A stretch of 64,000 nt of DNA from JBKHYJ01 sp046565505 (GCA_046565505.1 JBKHYJ010000042.1:62001-126000); one strand, 5' to 3'; shown: positions 7,764 through 17,329, counted from the stretch's first letter. Notes: generated by a model not told the origin, from the letters alone. Made by a program: numbers and translations.

Positions 7764-8390
7764 TCACAGCCTCCGCACCGCGGCCAGACTCACCCCCGCG
7801 CCGATTAAGAATCCGCCCGCCACTCGATCCAGCAACGCGGGCAACCTCCCCTTCTTTATAACTCTACTGCCTCGTTCCGCCGCCCACCCATAGATCAGTA
7901 GCACGGGGAATTCTACGCCGACCGAAATTATTCCCAGGATTATTAGCTGCTCAAACACTTCGCCGCCGGGAGACACGAATTGCGGCAACAGGGCGCTGAA
8001 AAACACTATTGCCTTGGGGTTCGACAGTTGAGTGACAAGCCCTTCCGAATACAACCTCACGGGGCGTTTGGGCCTATACATGACTTGATTCGCGCCGCCT
8101 TCATACCCTCTGGCGAGGCACATCTTTAATCCGATGAAGATCAGGTAAGCCGCCCCGGCCCACTTGATAATGTGAAACAGAGTCGCGGACGCCAAAAGGA
8201 GCGCACCCAGCCCGAGTGCCGATAACATAAAGTAGATGGCGTTACCAGTGAGGATGCCCATCGCCCCCATCAGACTAGGCTTGAACCCATTTCTCATACT
8301 CTGCGATATGACCAGCAGGACGGCTGGGCCCGGCGTCAGTGATAGAAAAAATTCCGTGATGGCGAAAACGGCCAATAATCTTAATGACAT
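7764..8390 (-). CDS. LysE/RhtB family amino-acid exporter
   Basis: A 208-residue inner-membrane protein with about six hydrophobic segments. The N-terminus carries the family signature LTPGPAVLLVISQSMRNG, then GAMGILTGNAIYFMLSALG, and later QLSNPKAIVFFSALLPQFV, all typical of LysE/RhtB exporters, which expel amino acids or analogues such as homoserine and threonine. Length matches the family (about 205). The substrate is not determined. A homoserine dehydrogenase lies 5 kb away, but nothing ties the two together. Confidence 0.9.
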   Translation of the reverse strand: MSLRLLAVFAITEFFLSLTPGPAVLLVISQSMRNGFKPSLMGAMGILTGNAIYFMLSALGLGALLLASATLFHIIKWAGAAYLIFIGLKMCLARGYEGGANQVMYRPKRPVRLYSEGLVTQLSNPKAIVFFSALLPQFVSPGGEVFEQLIILGIISVGVEFPVLLIYGWAAERGSRVIKKGRLPALLDRVAGGFLIGAGVSLAAVRRL

Positions 8391-8509
8391 TCAAACTCCG
8401 AAGACTATCATACATAAATCGGTCCCGGCGGCGGATCGCCGGCCCGGCGGCAAAGCTGAGCCTGCCCACGTGACCGCCGCGAGGTGGGTATTTCAGCGGC
8501 CCGGAGGCT

Positions 8510-10078
8510 TCAATTGACCGCCGGGGCGGGAGCCGGCGCGCGTCGAATAGTAACCACGCTTCCCGTAGCCCTCACCTCCAGCACCTTCGCGGCCGAGTCC
8601 CAGCTCATCTCGCCGCCCGTGACCATCCCCGGCTCCCATGCCCCCAGCTTGAAGCGCTCTTTTGAATGCTCGTCGAACTTTGTGTATGTGATCGCCTCAG
8701 GCCCATAGCTTATACTCTGAATTACCGAGCTCGTCCGCAGGAGATGGTTCTGATCGTCGGGCGCGAGCTCCGGCGCCGAGGCCATAGCGCGCAAGTAATG
8801 GCGCACGTAGTCCCCGTAACCATCCGTCAGCCATATGTCGTTTTGCGGGTAACGATTCCTCCCGCCCTCATCGACCATGTAGGTGGCCCAGCTCAGCCGC
8901 CTGATCGCTCCGGCCTTGCGCGAATCGTCCCCGGTTTTCTCCCCGAACAGCAGCTCGACCGAAGCGTGCCTGGATGTATGACTGTTGCCGGGGACCATGT
9001 AGCGCGTTTGTTCATTAATCGGGACGACTCCATACCTGGCCCACCCGCCGTTGCCGAAGGTGGCGGCCGACCAATCGAGAATAGATTCCGCATGCCGCCG
9101 CCAGTCGGCATCCCACGCGGGGCGCTCTAAGATATAGGCGGCCATAGTATCAGCGTTAGTCTCCGTGTCGGAATAATGGTGCGTCGGGACGTCTTCAAAG
9201 AAGGGCCCCCACCGATTTGTCTTTAGGGGATACGCCTTGATCCAATCGACCAGCATGCGGCGCGCCCTTTCGTAATCAGCGGCGCGGCCTTCGCCGAGCG
9301 CGATCAAATCGTCGTATAGCCGCAACGCGGGAGCCCAGTTGGCGGTATAGGACGCCACGTAAGCCTTCCCCTTCTTGACCACCTGATGCGCCTCGCCGGT
9401 TTTCGCGTTCACGCGGTAAGGCCAGGGCGAATTATCAGCGTCCCCCGGCCGGATCTTTTCCGCCAGAGTATCCGCTATCCGTATGGCGACGTCTAAATAC
9501 TTGCGCGACCCTGTGAGCTTGTACAGCATGACCAGCTCCGCGGCGAATGAAGCCGCCTTGTCCGGTTGCAAGTAACCCCTGCCCGCCTTCATGTCTCCGT
9601 CATATATGCCTGAATGCAGGTCCGTATTGTAAGGGTAAGGGGCATTGGGCCAGGCGTCTGAGGGCTCGCTGAGGGCATGGTCTATGTAGTAGTCGGCCAT
9701 GTAGATCATGTCTTCTTTTACCGCCGCGTTGCCGAGGTACTGGTGCAGCAGGTTCCATGAAGAGAGCGCCATACTCAATTGGTCCCCGCCCAACCCATTA
9801 GGGTCATCCGCGCGCCTCTTCCAGACCTGGTGCTGCATGTAATACTTGACGCCGTTGGGGCACAGCCTCATGTCCTTCCAGAAATCCCACACCAGCCTGA
9901 TGTTGTGATCGTATGCCTTCCCGAGGTTGGGCGAAAACCACGGGATGATATTGCCCTCAATATCCGTCTTGATCGGGTGGTAGATAAGCTCCTCTTGAGG
10001 TATGGCCCCGGCCGAGTTTTGCAAGCTCGTGACCGCGAGCGCCAGAATCAATGTAGTAACTACGCCACCCCTGGCCAT
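8510..10078 (-). CDS. secreted alpha/alpha-barrel (six-hairpin glycosidase-like) protein
   Basis: A 522-residue exported protein. The signal peptide spans about residues 1-25 (VVTTLILALAVTSLQNSAGA). The rest is helical and Trp/Tyr-rich with repeating segments such as MADYYIDHALSEPSDAWP, SFAAELVMLYKLTGSRKYLD and SYTANWAPALRLYDDLIAL, the pattern of (alpha/alpha)6 toroid enzymes such as glycoside hydrolases and polysaccharide lyases. I cannot place it in a numbered family or name catalytic residues. The C-terminal 90 residues look beta-rich. A hairpin and a DUF6624 gene lie upstream on the same strand. Confidence 0.6.
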   Translation of the reverse strand: MARGGVVTTLILALAVTSLQNSAGAIPQEELIYHPIKTDIEGNIIPWFSPNLGKAYDHNIRLVWDFWKDMRLCPNGVKYYMQHQVWKRRADDPNGLGGDQLSMALSSWNLLHQYLGNAAVKEDMIYMADYYIDHALSEPSDAWPNAPYPYNTDLHSGIYDGDMKAGRGYLQPDKAASFAAELVMLYKLTGSRKYLDVAIRIADTLAEKIRPGDADNSPWPYRVNAKTGEAHQVVKKGKAYVASYTANWAPALRLYDDLIALGEGRAADYERARRMLVDWIKAYPLKTNRWGPFFEDVPTHHYSDTETNADTMAAYILERPAWDADWRRHAESILDWSAATFGNGGWARYGVVPINEQTRYMVPGNSHTSRHASVELLFGEKTGDDSRKAGAIRRLSWATYMVDEGGRNRYPQNDIWLTDGYGDYVRHYLRAMASAPELAPDDQNHLLRTSSVIQSISYGPEAITYTKFDEHSKERFKLGAWEPGMVTGGEMSWDSAAKVLEVRATGSVVTIRRAPAPAPAVN

Positions 10079-10172
10079 GTGTCATCCCCCATCGCATTGT
10101 TCGATCTAATCCGCCCCCATGAGTCACGAGCCTCTTACGAGGGCGCTGACCTTCGGCGTAGTCGCGGGCCTG

Positions 10173-10191
10173 CCGGGCGGGGCCCGCCCGG
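10173..10191 (-). terminator. GC hairpin between DUF6624 and the barrel protein
   Basis: A perfect 8-bp stem CCGGGCGG / CCGCCCGG with a 3-nt loop, 61 bp past the DUF6624 stop on the minus strand. It is very stable, but no U-tract follows, so termination is inferred from position. Confidence 0.45.
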
Positions 10192-10251
10192 GAGGACGCG
10201 CCCCCGCCGGCACGACCGGGCGTCCTGTCAGCGTTCAATCTATTAGAGAAC

Positions 10252-10914
10252 TTAGTTTTTCGAGGTCGCTTTTCTTTGGGACTCCGCTGCCTTTTCGTGC
10301 GCTCTTTCTAAGGCTTTTATGTAGTCCGCTATCGGGATCAGCCCTACTTTATGCCGCCTCTCGTCCACATGTTCTTCGTCTTCTATCGGCGCGAGCGCAA
10401 CTTTGCCATCGACGAATTCGGCCTGCGTCCCATAGGCCTGCCGCTTCCCTTCCTTCAAAAGCACCCTGTCGACCAGCATGGCGTATGCTTCCATCGCCAG
10501 TTCGCCTCTGTCGGCAGAGGCCTTCAACGCGGGCAGCATCTCCTTTTGAAACTCAATTGATGGGCTTTGTTGAATCAGCAAGAACACGGCTCGCAAACCG
10601 TCCACGCCTACCGCGTCAATGCCGGGCAACCCGTTGGCCTCCATTATTCTTCGCAGGCGCTCGGTATTGAGCGAGTCAATTCTGTCCATCTCTTCGTTGA
10701 TATTATTGTCCAGGTACTTCGACGCGAGCGCGCGCTGGCGCACTTCTTGCCCGGCGGCTTGCAGTTGGAATATCTCTTTGCGCAGCGACTCGTTATACTC
10801 CTGCCCGTGAGCGGCGCCGGCCCGGGCGTTGGCTCTGTCCTGACCGCCGGCAGAAATCGAACCAATCCCGCACAACAGGAGCGCCGAAAAAACCAGATAC
10901 ATGATTCTCTTCAT
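10252..10914 (-). CDS. secreted DUF6624 family protein
   Basis: A 220-residue protein with a signal peptide (MYLVFSALLLCGIGSISAGG) and an AAGGAGACC Shine-Dalgarno region before its ATG. The mature part matches the DUF6624 pattern: a helical N-terminus ending in NTERLRRIMEANGLPG, then VGVDGLRAVFLLIQQSPS, FQKEMLPALKASADRGEL, and MLVDRVLLKEGKRQAYGTQ. The function of the family is not established. Here it should act in the periplasm or outside the cell. The minus-strand DUF421 gene upstream is about 95 bp away. Confidence 0.8.
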   Translation of the reverse strand: MKRIMYLVFSALLLCGIGSISAGGQDRANARAGAAHGQEYNESLRKEIFQLQAAGQEVRQRALASKYLDNNINEEMDRIDSLNTERLRRIMEANGLPGIDAVGVDGLRAVFLLIQQSPSIEFQKEMLPALKASADRGELAMEAYAMLVDRVLLKEGKRQAYGTQAEFVDGKVALAPIEDEEHVDERRHKVGLIPIADYIKALERAHEKAAESQRKATSKN

Positions 10915-11008
10915 AAGGAGACCTCCTGAATTTCAATCTCGAAAAGGAATGCCGACGTGAAGACCTGTGGCGTGGCGGGCGCATCGACGCGGCCCGGGGC
11001 AACACAAC

Positions 11009-11542
11009 TCATAGGGTGGCCTTCTCCGGGCTCTGGTTATCACTATCTTTCTCCATCTTAATCACGCTTATGTGCCCATCCCCCTCAAGGTAACATTTCT
11101 TGACTTCCGACACGTTCTCCACCCCTTGCTCTCGTAGCTGGCTAATCAATTCCTCCTCCGAGATCATCTCGTGGCGCATGTTCTTGCGTAACATGCGCCC
11201 GTCCTTTATCAGCAGCAGGGGCGCGGGCCGGACGAAGCGCTGGAAGCGCGGGAACCTGTAACCCAGCCAGTCAAGCACGTAGTCCCAGAAGGCGATTGTC
11301 GAGACCAGGACCGCGCCCTCTGTAACTGATTTGTATTCGCCCGCCATCGCATTCTGCGCCGCGTCGGCGATAAGTACAATCACCAGCACGTCCGCGATGC
11401 CGATGACCCCCGCCTCGCGCCTGAGCACGCGTAGGAGTACGAACAGAAAGAGGTAAACCAGCGTGCCTCGTAGAATGATCTCGATAATGCCTACGGACGG
11501 GACAAAGACTGACTTCCAATCCACCTGAAGAAAATTCCCCAT
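11009..11542 (-). CDS. DUF421 (YetF-like) membrane protein
   Basis: A 177-residue protein with three N-terminal membrane segments (IIEIILRGTLVYLFLFVLLR, IGIADVLVIVLIADAAQNAM, and AVLVSTIAFWDYVLDWLGY) followed by the conserved cytosolic domain: RPAPLLLIKDGRML, then a helix EEELISQLREQGVENVSEV and a beta-strand VKKCYLEGDGHISVI. This matches the DUF421/YetF family, whose biochemical role is unsettled (some members are linked to sporulation or stress). The last 15 residues are polar. Nothing nearby suggests a partner. Confidence 0.85.
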   Translation of the reverse strand: MGNFLQVDWKSVFVPSVGIIEIILRGTLVYLFLFVLLRVLRREAGVIGIADVLVIVLIADAAQNAMAGEYKSVTEGAVLVSTIAFWDYVLDWLGYRFPRFQRFVRPAPLLLIKDGRMLRKNMRHEMISEEELISQLREQGVENVSEVKKCYLEGDGHISVIKMEKDSDNQSPEKATL

Positions 11543-11634
11543 ATCGCCGTCTACTATAACCTGCCTCCGTATAATCGCCTAACGGTTAAGCCCGGCCTTC
11601 GCCTCACTCCTCGGCCGGCGGCCGGAAAGTCACC

Positions 11635-12554
11635 TCAAACCTCCAGGTCTTTTTTCCCTTTGTACAGCGAGGTCAGCTCGCTCTCCGCGCTCTCCTTCGA
11701 TATTGAATGCTCAATCTTACCAATCAAGGCGGTTAATTCCTCGAACGCCTCGCGGGTCAGAAGCCCTTCCATCTTCTCCAGCAGGGTCCGCATCTTATCC
11801 GTTATGTATGGCATGCGCTCTATCTCTCGGGTCTTGTCCTTCGTCGCCGACACGATCTCGGCATCACCAAGGTCAGATATGCTGTAGGACACAGTTTCGA
11901 TAAACTCCTTGATCAGCCTTATGGAGTTGTAATAGCGCGTGGCGAAGTAGCCGGCCGAGCTGCTCATCAGTTCGTTAGAGAGCGAATTGATCAAGGCCGG
12001 GAGACTCGCCTCCGCCCTGTATTGCCTCATAGCGATGTCGGACGCCTTCTGCAATATGGTCACGGAGATCATCGGGGAGTAGGCGTCGTTGATTATCCTA
12101 TCGAGAAGCTCTATCGTGTACCTGACGACCGAAAGGTTGCCGCGTAAAGAAGTGCTGCTATTCTTGAGCCGCCTGACGGACTCGTCCACCATGTCCGTCT
12201 GCTTGGCGCGGTGCCACCCGTTGACGCTGACGAATAACATTAGTTGATTATCTTTGCCCAGGTACTTCCAGAAATCTTCAGGCGTCGCACCCGGGCCCAG
12301 GCGTTGACCGTACTCCGCGGCGACCTCATGTGCGCCAATCAGTAAAGTATTGCCGCTCCTCAATACGTCATAAAGGCCTTCGGATTCCTGCGCTATCGTG
12401 AAAAGATTTTTTCGGATGCCGTTGGCGGTCTCCCTTAATATTTCGGCCTGCCTTTGCCTCAAGGCGGCTATAAAGTCACTAGCGCCACTATGGCGGCGAT
12501 GGCGGTCGCTATGGACCCGATGGCCGTCATCCACAAGGTTAACGAGTCCTTCAT
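11635..12554 (-). CDS. membrane-anchored helical protein, apparent frameshift near 12470
   Basis: The long frame (11635 to about 12475) encodes roughly 280 mostly helical, charged residues (AALRQRQAEILRETANGIRK, SLRGNLSVVRYTIELLDRI, DKTREIERMPYITDKMRTL) of no family I know. It has no ribosome site of its own. A different minus-strand frame starts with AAGGAGG six bases before an ATG at 12554 and encodes 28 residues, MKDSLTLWMTAIGSIATAIA and a further AIVALVTL, ending at TAG 12468-12470. That peptide is a perfect membrane anchor. A -1 shift at GTGACTTTATAG joins it smoothly to the long frame (LVTFIAALRQRQ). Possible causes are a sequencing error, a real mutation, or two overlapping genes. In the long frame the upstream GTG at 12681 lacks a Shine-Dalgarno. 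Confidence 0.6.
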
Positions 12555-12960
12555 CTCTTCCTCCTTCAGAAAGCGCCGCGGGGCGGCCGGTTAGTTTATT
12601 AGATAATATAGCCCAAAATGATGGGTCGGCAGCGCTGAAAAGCCGGTCTGCTCCGGCCGGAGCTTCCAAACGTATACTCACATGGTTGGGTTAAATCTTC
12701 TTGCCCGACTATTGAGCCTGCTTTCCGTAAGCAAGAAAGCTGACGGGCGAAACGGGAGCAGCTTAATCACGGTAAAGGCGAATGTCAATGCATCCCGCCC
12801 GCGCGGAATGAATTGTACGCGGCGTTTATAACTTCAAACCTGCCTGGCGCGGCGTATCCACGCCGTCGTTCGCTGATTCAAATCGGGTTCTCGAACAACT
12901 TCATACTCACCCGGCCCGAATCCGCGGCTATTCATCTACGCGGTTGGCTAACGTCCGTGC
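12555..12960. other. gene-free spacer (406 bp)
   Basis: Lies between the start side of the helical membrane protein and the stop of the DUF5996 gene. I see no credible coding sequence. A stretch TTCAAATC near 12890 recalls a tRNA T-loop, but its flanks do not pair. Promoter elements for the minus-strand gene at 12554 must lie at the left end. Confidence 0.5.
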
Positions 12961-13908
12961 TCACCGGGGCCCCGGCGGCGAGTCCCGCTCCAGCTCGCGG
13001 CGGTCCCACGCACCCAGGCCGGCGGCCGCGTCATAGCTGCTTTGCAGGAACTCAAGCAACGCCTCATCCGGCGACGCCGCCCGCCGAACGTCGTCGTAGG
13101 GGAAGATAAATTCCCTCAGCGCCGGATCGTAGCCTGCACCCCCCGGGCGCGCCTCAGCGGCATTAAAACCGTCCGGCTCGGGATACGCGTAGGCATAGAA
13201 CACCGGCCGCGGCGCCTGCACACTTCCCGGCCAGAACCCGCAGCTACTCACCTCGTGAGAGTATGCTTCGCGCGTGACCCAATCCGGCAAATGTGGGACG
13301 CCGCCGGGGTGCTCGGGCGCCCGCCGCCCGGAAAAGCGAGTTACGGCCAGATCGAAGCTTCCCCAGAAGAAATGTACGGGGCTACATTTGCCGATGAAGC
13401 GCGCCCGGAATTGCTTGAATACCCGATCAGCCTGTACCAGCGCGCGCCAGAATCTGTTCGCGTAATCCGCGTCATAGGACGCATGCTCGTAGTCTTTCTC
13501 GAACGGGATGGGGGCCGCCACTTCGTTAGGCGTAGCGTGAATCTTCACCTCTAAATTAAGCTCCCCCAGCTTATCAAATAACTCTGCGTAGAAATCAGCG
13601 ACCGGGCGCGGCGATAGCCGCATCGTCTTAATCTCCCCCAGGCTTGTTCGGATAAGGAGGCTGTGGTCGATGAAATCGAAGTCAATTTGAAACGTTCGGC
13701 CGCCATACGGAATGGGCGAAGTCGTCAGGCCGCGCGAGGTGACGTACAGCGTCGAATGCCACGAGTGATTGACCCACGGCGTGTGGGCTAGTCTGATTTT
13801 GCCTACGACTTGCGTCCACATGTGGAGTGTCGCGCACGTGTCTTGCCACTCTTGAAAAGGCAGGCTCGGCCATAGGTCGTCGCCGCCGGAAGGACTTGAA
13901 TGAGTCAT
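12961..13908 (-). CDS. DUF5996 family protein
   Basis: A 315-residue soluble protein started at the ATG at 13908 (MTHSSPSGG), with GGAGAG five bases upstream; the open frame to 13962 is less likely. It shows the DUF5996 pattern: LPFQEWQDTCATLHMWTQVV near the N-terminus, then KIRLAHTPWVNHSWHSTLYV, FQIDFDFIDHSLLIRTSLG, FWGSFDLAVTRFSGRRAP and SCGFWPGS. The many His/Trp/Asp residues are conserved in the family, whose function is unknown. No signal peptide. It is divergent from the secreted Ig-domain protein, across 571 bp. Confidence 0.85.
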   Translation of the reverse strand: MTHSSPSGGDDLWPSLPFQEWQDTCATLHMWTQVVGKIRLAHTPWVNHSWHSTLYVTSRGLTTSPIPYGGRTFQIDFDFIDHSLLIRTSLGEIKTMRLSPRPVADFYAELFDKLGELNLEVKIHATPNEVAAPIPFEKDYEHASYDADYANRFWRALVQADRVFKQFRARFIGKCSPVHFFWGSFDLAVTRFSGRRAPEHPGGVPHLPDWVTREAYSHEVSSCGFWPGSVQAPRPVFYAYAYPEPDGFNAAEARPGGAGYDPALREFIFPYDDVRRAASPDEALLEFLQSSYDAAAGLGAWDRRELERDSPPGPR

Positions 13909-14479
13909 ATTCTCTCCATTAAGTAGAGGGCCATCTAACGTCTCACACGCCAGGGCACGCAACGCGACAGCGAATTGCCGATATGAGACTTGCTTTTCGC
14001 GCCCAGGTCCACGTGATTGTCGGGCCAGGTGCCGTCATGCGTGCGACCGCGCCGCTGGCGCGTGAGTCGCCGCCATAAGAATCAGCCGGCCTCGACCTCG
14101 CCGAACCTGCTCATTGTATATCAACGCAGGCTCTGCATCACGCCGATGCCGCGCGGCCGCGCCCGGGGCGACGGCACTCCATGCAGCCGCCCGCCTGCGC
14201 GCTTTCATCACCGCATCACGCGCGGCGTCTAACCCCACATTGCATATCCCGGCTCCCATGTCGCGCGGCCTTCCCTCTCGCCCGAGGTCGGCCCTATTCA
14301 GTCCGCCCGGGCCTGTAGATACGGCGATTCAAACATCCACGGGCGCAAGCAGGCGAGTAGAGAGAACTTGAGTAATGCAGACAATCAAATTATACTGTCG
14401 GCCAGTAGAGGCTTCCGAAATTCATTATCGCCCGCTTCGGCCCTTTCACGGTTCGTCGAGAGATCGGAGGGAACACAGT
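13909..14479. other. gene-free divergent spacer (571 bp)
   Basis: Separates two divergent genes and must hold promoters for both. Short overlapping frames on both strands at about 14035-14371 have Ala/Arg-rich composition typical of chance reading of GC-rich DNA, and I do not call them. AGATCGGAGGG at 14461-14471 contains the Shine-Dalgarno of the plus-strand gene. No tRNA or strong hairpin seen. Confidence 0.5.
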
Positions 14480-16294
14480 ATGAGGAAGTTGAGTTGCCTG
14501 GTCGCCGCCCTGCTCTTCGCCGGCGCAACGCAGGCGGCTACTGTCCGGGCGCACAAGACGCATGCCGCCGCGCCCGTTACGGAGATTGTTTTGAGCAGTG
14601 AGCCCGGCGATTACGTCGGGCAAGGAAAGAGTTACTCGTACGCGGAGGGCGATGGCAAGTACGAGGTCTTTCTCAGAGATTTATCGCATGACGGCGTGAT
14701 AGATGACGTTATATTCAGTTTCAACTCCGCCGATTCTTGGTATCTTGAGTTTGAAACTTCTAAAGCCGGCACGCCGCTTGAGCAGGGGTTTTATGATAAC
14801 GCGCAACGCGCGTCATTCGCGGAGCCTAACCACCCTGGCTTTTCTGTCAGCGGGGTCGGGCGCGGGTGCAACGAGCTGACGGGCAGCTTCACTATCCTCG
14901 ACATCGAGATCGATTCTTCGGGCGCGGAGCCGCGCATGGTCAGCTTTGCAGCCCTGTTTGAACAGCACTGCGAAGGCACGAAGCCATCGCTCACGGGTCA
15001 CATCTACTACAACTACTCAGCGCCGGCCGGCCTTGCGATCGTGAACCCTTCTGCCCTGCCGGAGGCAACGGTCGGCCGGCCATACTCGCGCGCGTTCGTG
15101 GCCGCAGGTGGCATGGGGCCCTACGCGTACCGCAAGGCGGCCGGCGTAATTCCCCCAGGGCTCGCGCTGAGCCCGGGCGGTACGCTGAGCGGCACTCCGA
15201 CGGCAAGCGGCAGCTATAACTTTACCGCCCAGGTGACGGACGCGCGGGGCCGCATGGCGCAGAATTCGTTCTCGGTCATGGTAATCATTCCGCTCTCCGT
15301 AACCGCGCCGCCGGAGCTTCCCGCCGCGACTCTGGGGCTGCCCTATTCGTACACGCTTACCGCGCAGGGCGGGTCTCCGCCTTACAAATGGGAAGGCTTT
15401 TCCCCCGCCCAGCTTCCCGACGGCCTGACGCTGAATCCGGGCGGCACGATCAGCGGCGTGCCCGTCACGACCAGCACATTCACTATCACTTTCCGCATAA
15501 AGGATGCTCAATCGCGCGAGGCTGAAGAGACGCGCGTACTGAAGGTGCAAACGGTTTCGGGCGAAGTGGGCTTGACGCAGCTCACTATGAGCAGCGAGGG
15601 GGATTACGTGGGCAGCGGGCTCAACTACTTTTTCAATCGCAAGCGCGGCCTCTGGTTTGCCGCCGCCCGGGACTTCACGCAAGATGGGTCAGCGGATTAC
15701 ATCAGCCTCCGCTATGTTGACCCTGAGCTGGGAGGCGTATTTTGGTCTCTGGACTTTTCAACGGCCGGGCTCGGCACAAACCTCGCGGCGGGCGTCTACG
15801 AGAATGCGCGGAGGGCGCCGTTCGCCGCCCCGGGCCATGCGGGACTGGACGTGTCCGGGCAGGGGCGCGGGTGCAACGTGTTGACCGGGCGGTTCATGGT
15901 CCTCGACGCGAAGTTCGATTATTCGGGCGACCAACCGAAGGTCATTAGCTTTGCGGCAAAGTTCGAGCAAAACTGCGAAGGCGGCGGGCCCCCGCTTTTT
16001 GGGAGTATTTATTACAACTCGCTCGCGAGACCCAATGGCTCGGCGCCAAAAATAACTAAAGTCTCTTACGACGCCCGGGGCGAATTGCTCACGGTAAAAG
16101 GGAAGAAGTTTGACCCCACGGCCTCTGTAATCATAAACGGGGAGATGCTGAGAGCTGCGCATTTCGATAGTAGGAATAAGATTTCAAGCAAGGCTATAAA
16201 GGTGGGGTCGGTCGTCTTGCGGCCGGGCACCTACATGATTCAAGTCGCCAACCTTGAGGGCGCAATCTCGGCCCCATTCGCATTTTCGTTTTGA
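14480..16294 (+). CDS. secreted protein: duplicated unknown domain, two putative Ig domains, IPT-like end
   Basis: A 604-residue exported protein started at ATG 14480, GGAGGG nine bases upstream; the frame extends to 14375 without a ribosome site. After the signal peptide (LSCLVAALLFAGATQAA) comes a domain of about 140 residues. Two putative Ig domains of the He_PIG type follow (PATVGRPYSRAF, PPGLALSPGGTLSGTP; then LGLPYSYTLTAQGGSPPYKW, LPDGLTLNPGGTISG). The first domain then recurs: each copy has GDYVG near its start, GRGCN.LTG.F in the middle, and SFAA.FEQ.CEG ending in IYYN. The last 80 residues resemble an IPT/TIG fold (VKGKKFDPTASVIING). No catalytic residues seen; a surface or adhesion role is inferred. 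Confidence 0.75.
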   Translation: MRKLSCLVAALLFAGATQAATVRAHKTHAAAPVTEIVLSSEPGDYVGQGKSYSYAEGDGKYEVFLRDLSHDGVIDDVIFSFNSADSWYLEFETSKAGTPLEQGFYDNAQRASFAEPNHPGFSVSGVGRGCNELTGSFTILDIEIDSSGAEPRMVSFAALFEQHCEGTKPSLTGHIYYNYSAPAGLAIVNPSALPEATVGRPYSRAFVAAGGMGPYAYRKAAGVIPPGLALSPGGTLSGTPTASGSYNFTAQVTDARGRMAQNSFSVMVIIPLSVTAPPELPAATLGLPYSYTLTAQGGSPPYKWEGFSPAQLPDGLTLNPGGTISGVPVTTSTFTITFRIKDAQSREAEETRVLKVQTVSGEVGLTQLTMSSEGDYVGSGLNYFFNRKRGLWFAAARDFTQDGSADYISLRYVDPELGGVFWSLDFSTAGLGTNLAAGVYENARRAPFAAPGHAGLDVSGQGRGCNVLTGRFMVLDAKFDYSGDQPKVISFAAKFEQNCEGGGPPLFGSIYYNSLARPNGSAPKITKVSYDARGELLTVKGKKFDPTASVIINGEMLRAAHFDSRNKISSKAIKVGSVVLRPGTYMIQVANLEGAISAPFAFSF

Positions 16295-16347
16295 AGCCGT
16301 GCGACGGCGGCGAAATCTTAGCCGGCAGGCGCGCGAGCAAGCCGCGT

Positions 16348-17184
16348 TCAATCGGTCGCGGCGTAGTGGTGAAGGAATGAATAGAACTCTTCTCTCGCGT
16401 CAACCATGAGCCAGTGAGAGGCGCCCGGGAATGACTTGCTCTCCAGGCCCATGCGATCCAAGAAGCGGGCGGTTTCTGGCGAAAGGCTCTCCGTGCCGTA
16501 ACAGAAGACCTTCGGAATTCTAAGAGAGCAATACGTCCCGCCGATCTCGCTTTGGTATTCCCCTTCGACAGATGTGTTCCTGTCATACAGCTCCCTAGCA
16601 TTAGCCAGAAACGCGTCCTGACGCGCGAAGTGCAGGGACGCATAATACCTCCGGCAAGACTCGTAGCGGCTGCCCAGCTCGGCGTATACCTTTCGTTCCA
16701 TGAAGTCGGACTCGAACCACTGCTTGAACTCGCCGCGGCCGGCCGCTTCCACCGCCCGGCCGGAAATAAAAAGGTCGAATTGCGTTACGTCGCCCTCAAC
16801 GTTTACGAACTTGCTCACCTTGCCGCGGCGGTCGGAATTACAGAACAGGGTTGCGATGTCTCCGCCCAGCGAGTGGCCCACGACGATCAGCCTTTCGATT
16901 CCTATTCGCTCGCGCGATTCGAGTTTCTCAATCAGACTCCACAGCCTTTCAGTGTGCGCGGCGAAACTATAATCCGTCGAAGCGGAGCTTCTGCCATAGC
17001 CCGCGAGGTCCGGGACCAGGATATTAAACCGCCCGAGTCTTTTATCCTCGAATGCCTCCTGGAAGGTATTTCCCGAATCGCCCAGACCGTGTACGAACAA
17101 CAGCGTCGGCCTGCCAGCGAGCAGCGGGCTATGTCTTAGAAATAAGTGGTCGTCAAGAATCTTGATGAACGATTCGCGCATCAT
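16348..17184 (-). CDS. alpha/beta hydrolase
   Basis: A 278-residue alpha/beta-hydrolase-fold protein. It shows LLFVHGLGDSGNTFQEAF (oxyanion HG), LVPDLAGYGRSS, the nucleophile elbow VVGHSLGGD, and a late His in GASHWLMVDARE. FCYGTESLSPETARFL is the usual strand before the acid. Length fits an esterase or lipase; the substrate is unknown. Two ATGs lie side by side at the start, with no clear Shine-Dalgarno. It lies between the Ig-domain gene and the lipopeptide cluster and is transcribed like the cluster, so a tailoring or release-editing role is possible but unsupported. Confidence 0.85.
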   Translation of the reverse strand: MMRESFIKILDDHLFLRHSPLLAGRPTLLFVHGLGDSGNTFQEAFEDKRLGRFNILVPDLAGYGRSSASTDYSFAAHTERLWSLIEKLESRERIGIERLIVVGHSLGGDIATLFCNSDRRGKVSKFVNVEGDVTQFDLFISGRAVEAAGRGEFKQWFESDFMERKVYAELGSRYESCRRYYASLHFARQDAFLANARELYDRNTSVEGEYQSEIGGTYCSLRIPKVFCYGTESLSPETARFLDRMGLESKSFPGASHWLMVDAREEFYSFLHHYAATD

Positions 17185-17329
17185 TATATTTTACCGTAGG
17201 CGTCGCCGTCGGATCGAACGCATGCGCCGAGTGGGTGTCGGTCCCATGAAATAACGTCGCGCGGTGGGCCGGCGGCGTGCGAGATTTTATTGTTCGCCCG
17301 GGCGGCGCCCCGCCGGAGGTATATCAAAC

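Noticed and set aside
12880..12905. TTCAAATC stretch resembling a tRNA T-loop
   Set aside because: The flanking bases cannot form a T-stem or acceptor stem, and no anticodon arm is visible.
14035..14371. overlapping short frames on both strands in the 571-bp spacer
   Set aside because: Ala/Arg-rich composition typical of chance frames in GC-rich DNA, no start signals, mutually exclusive.
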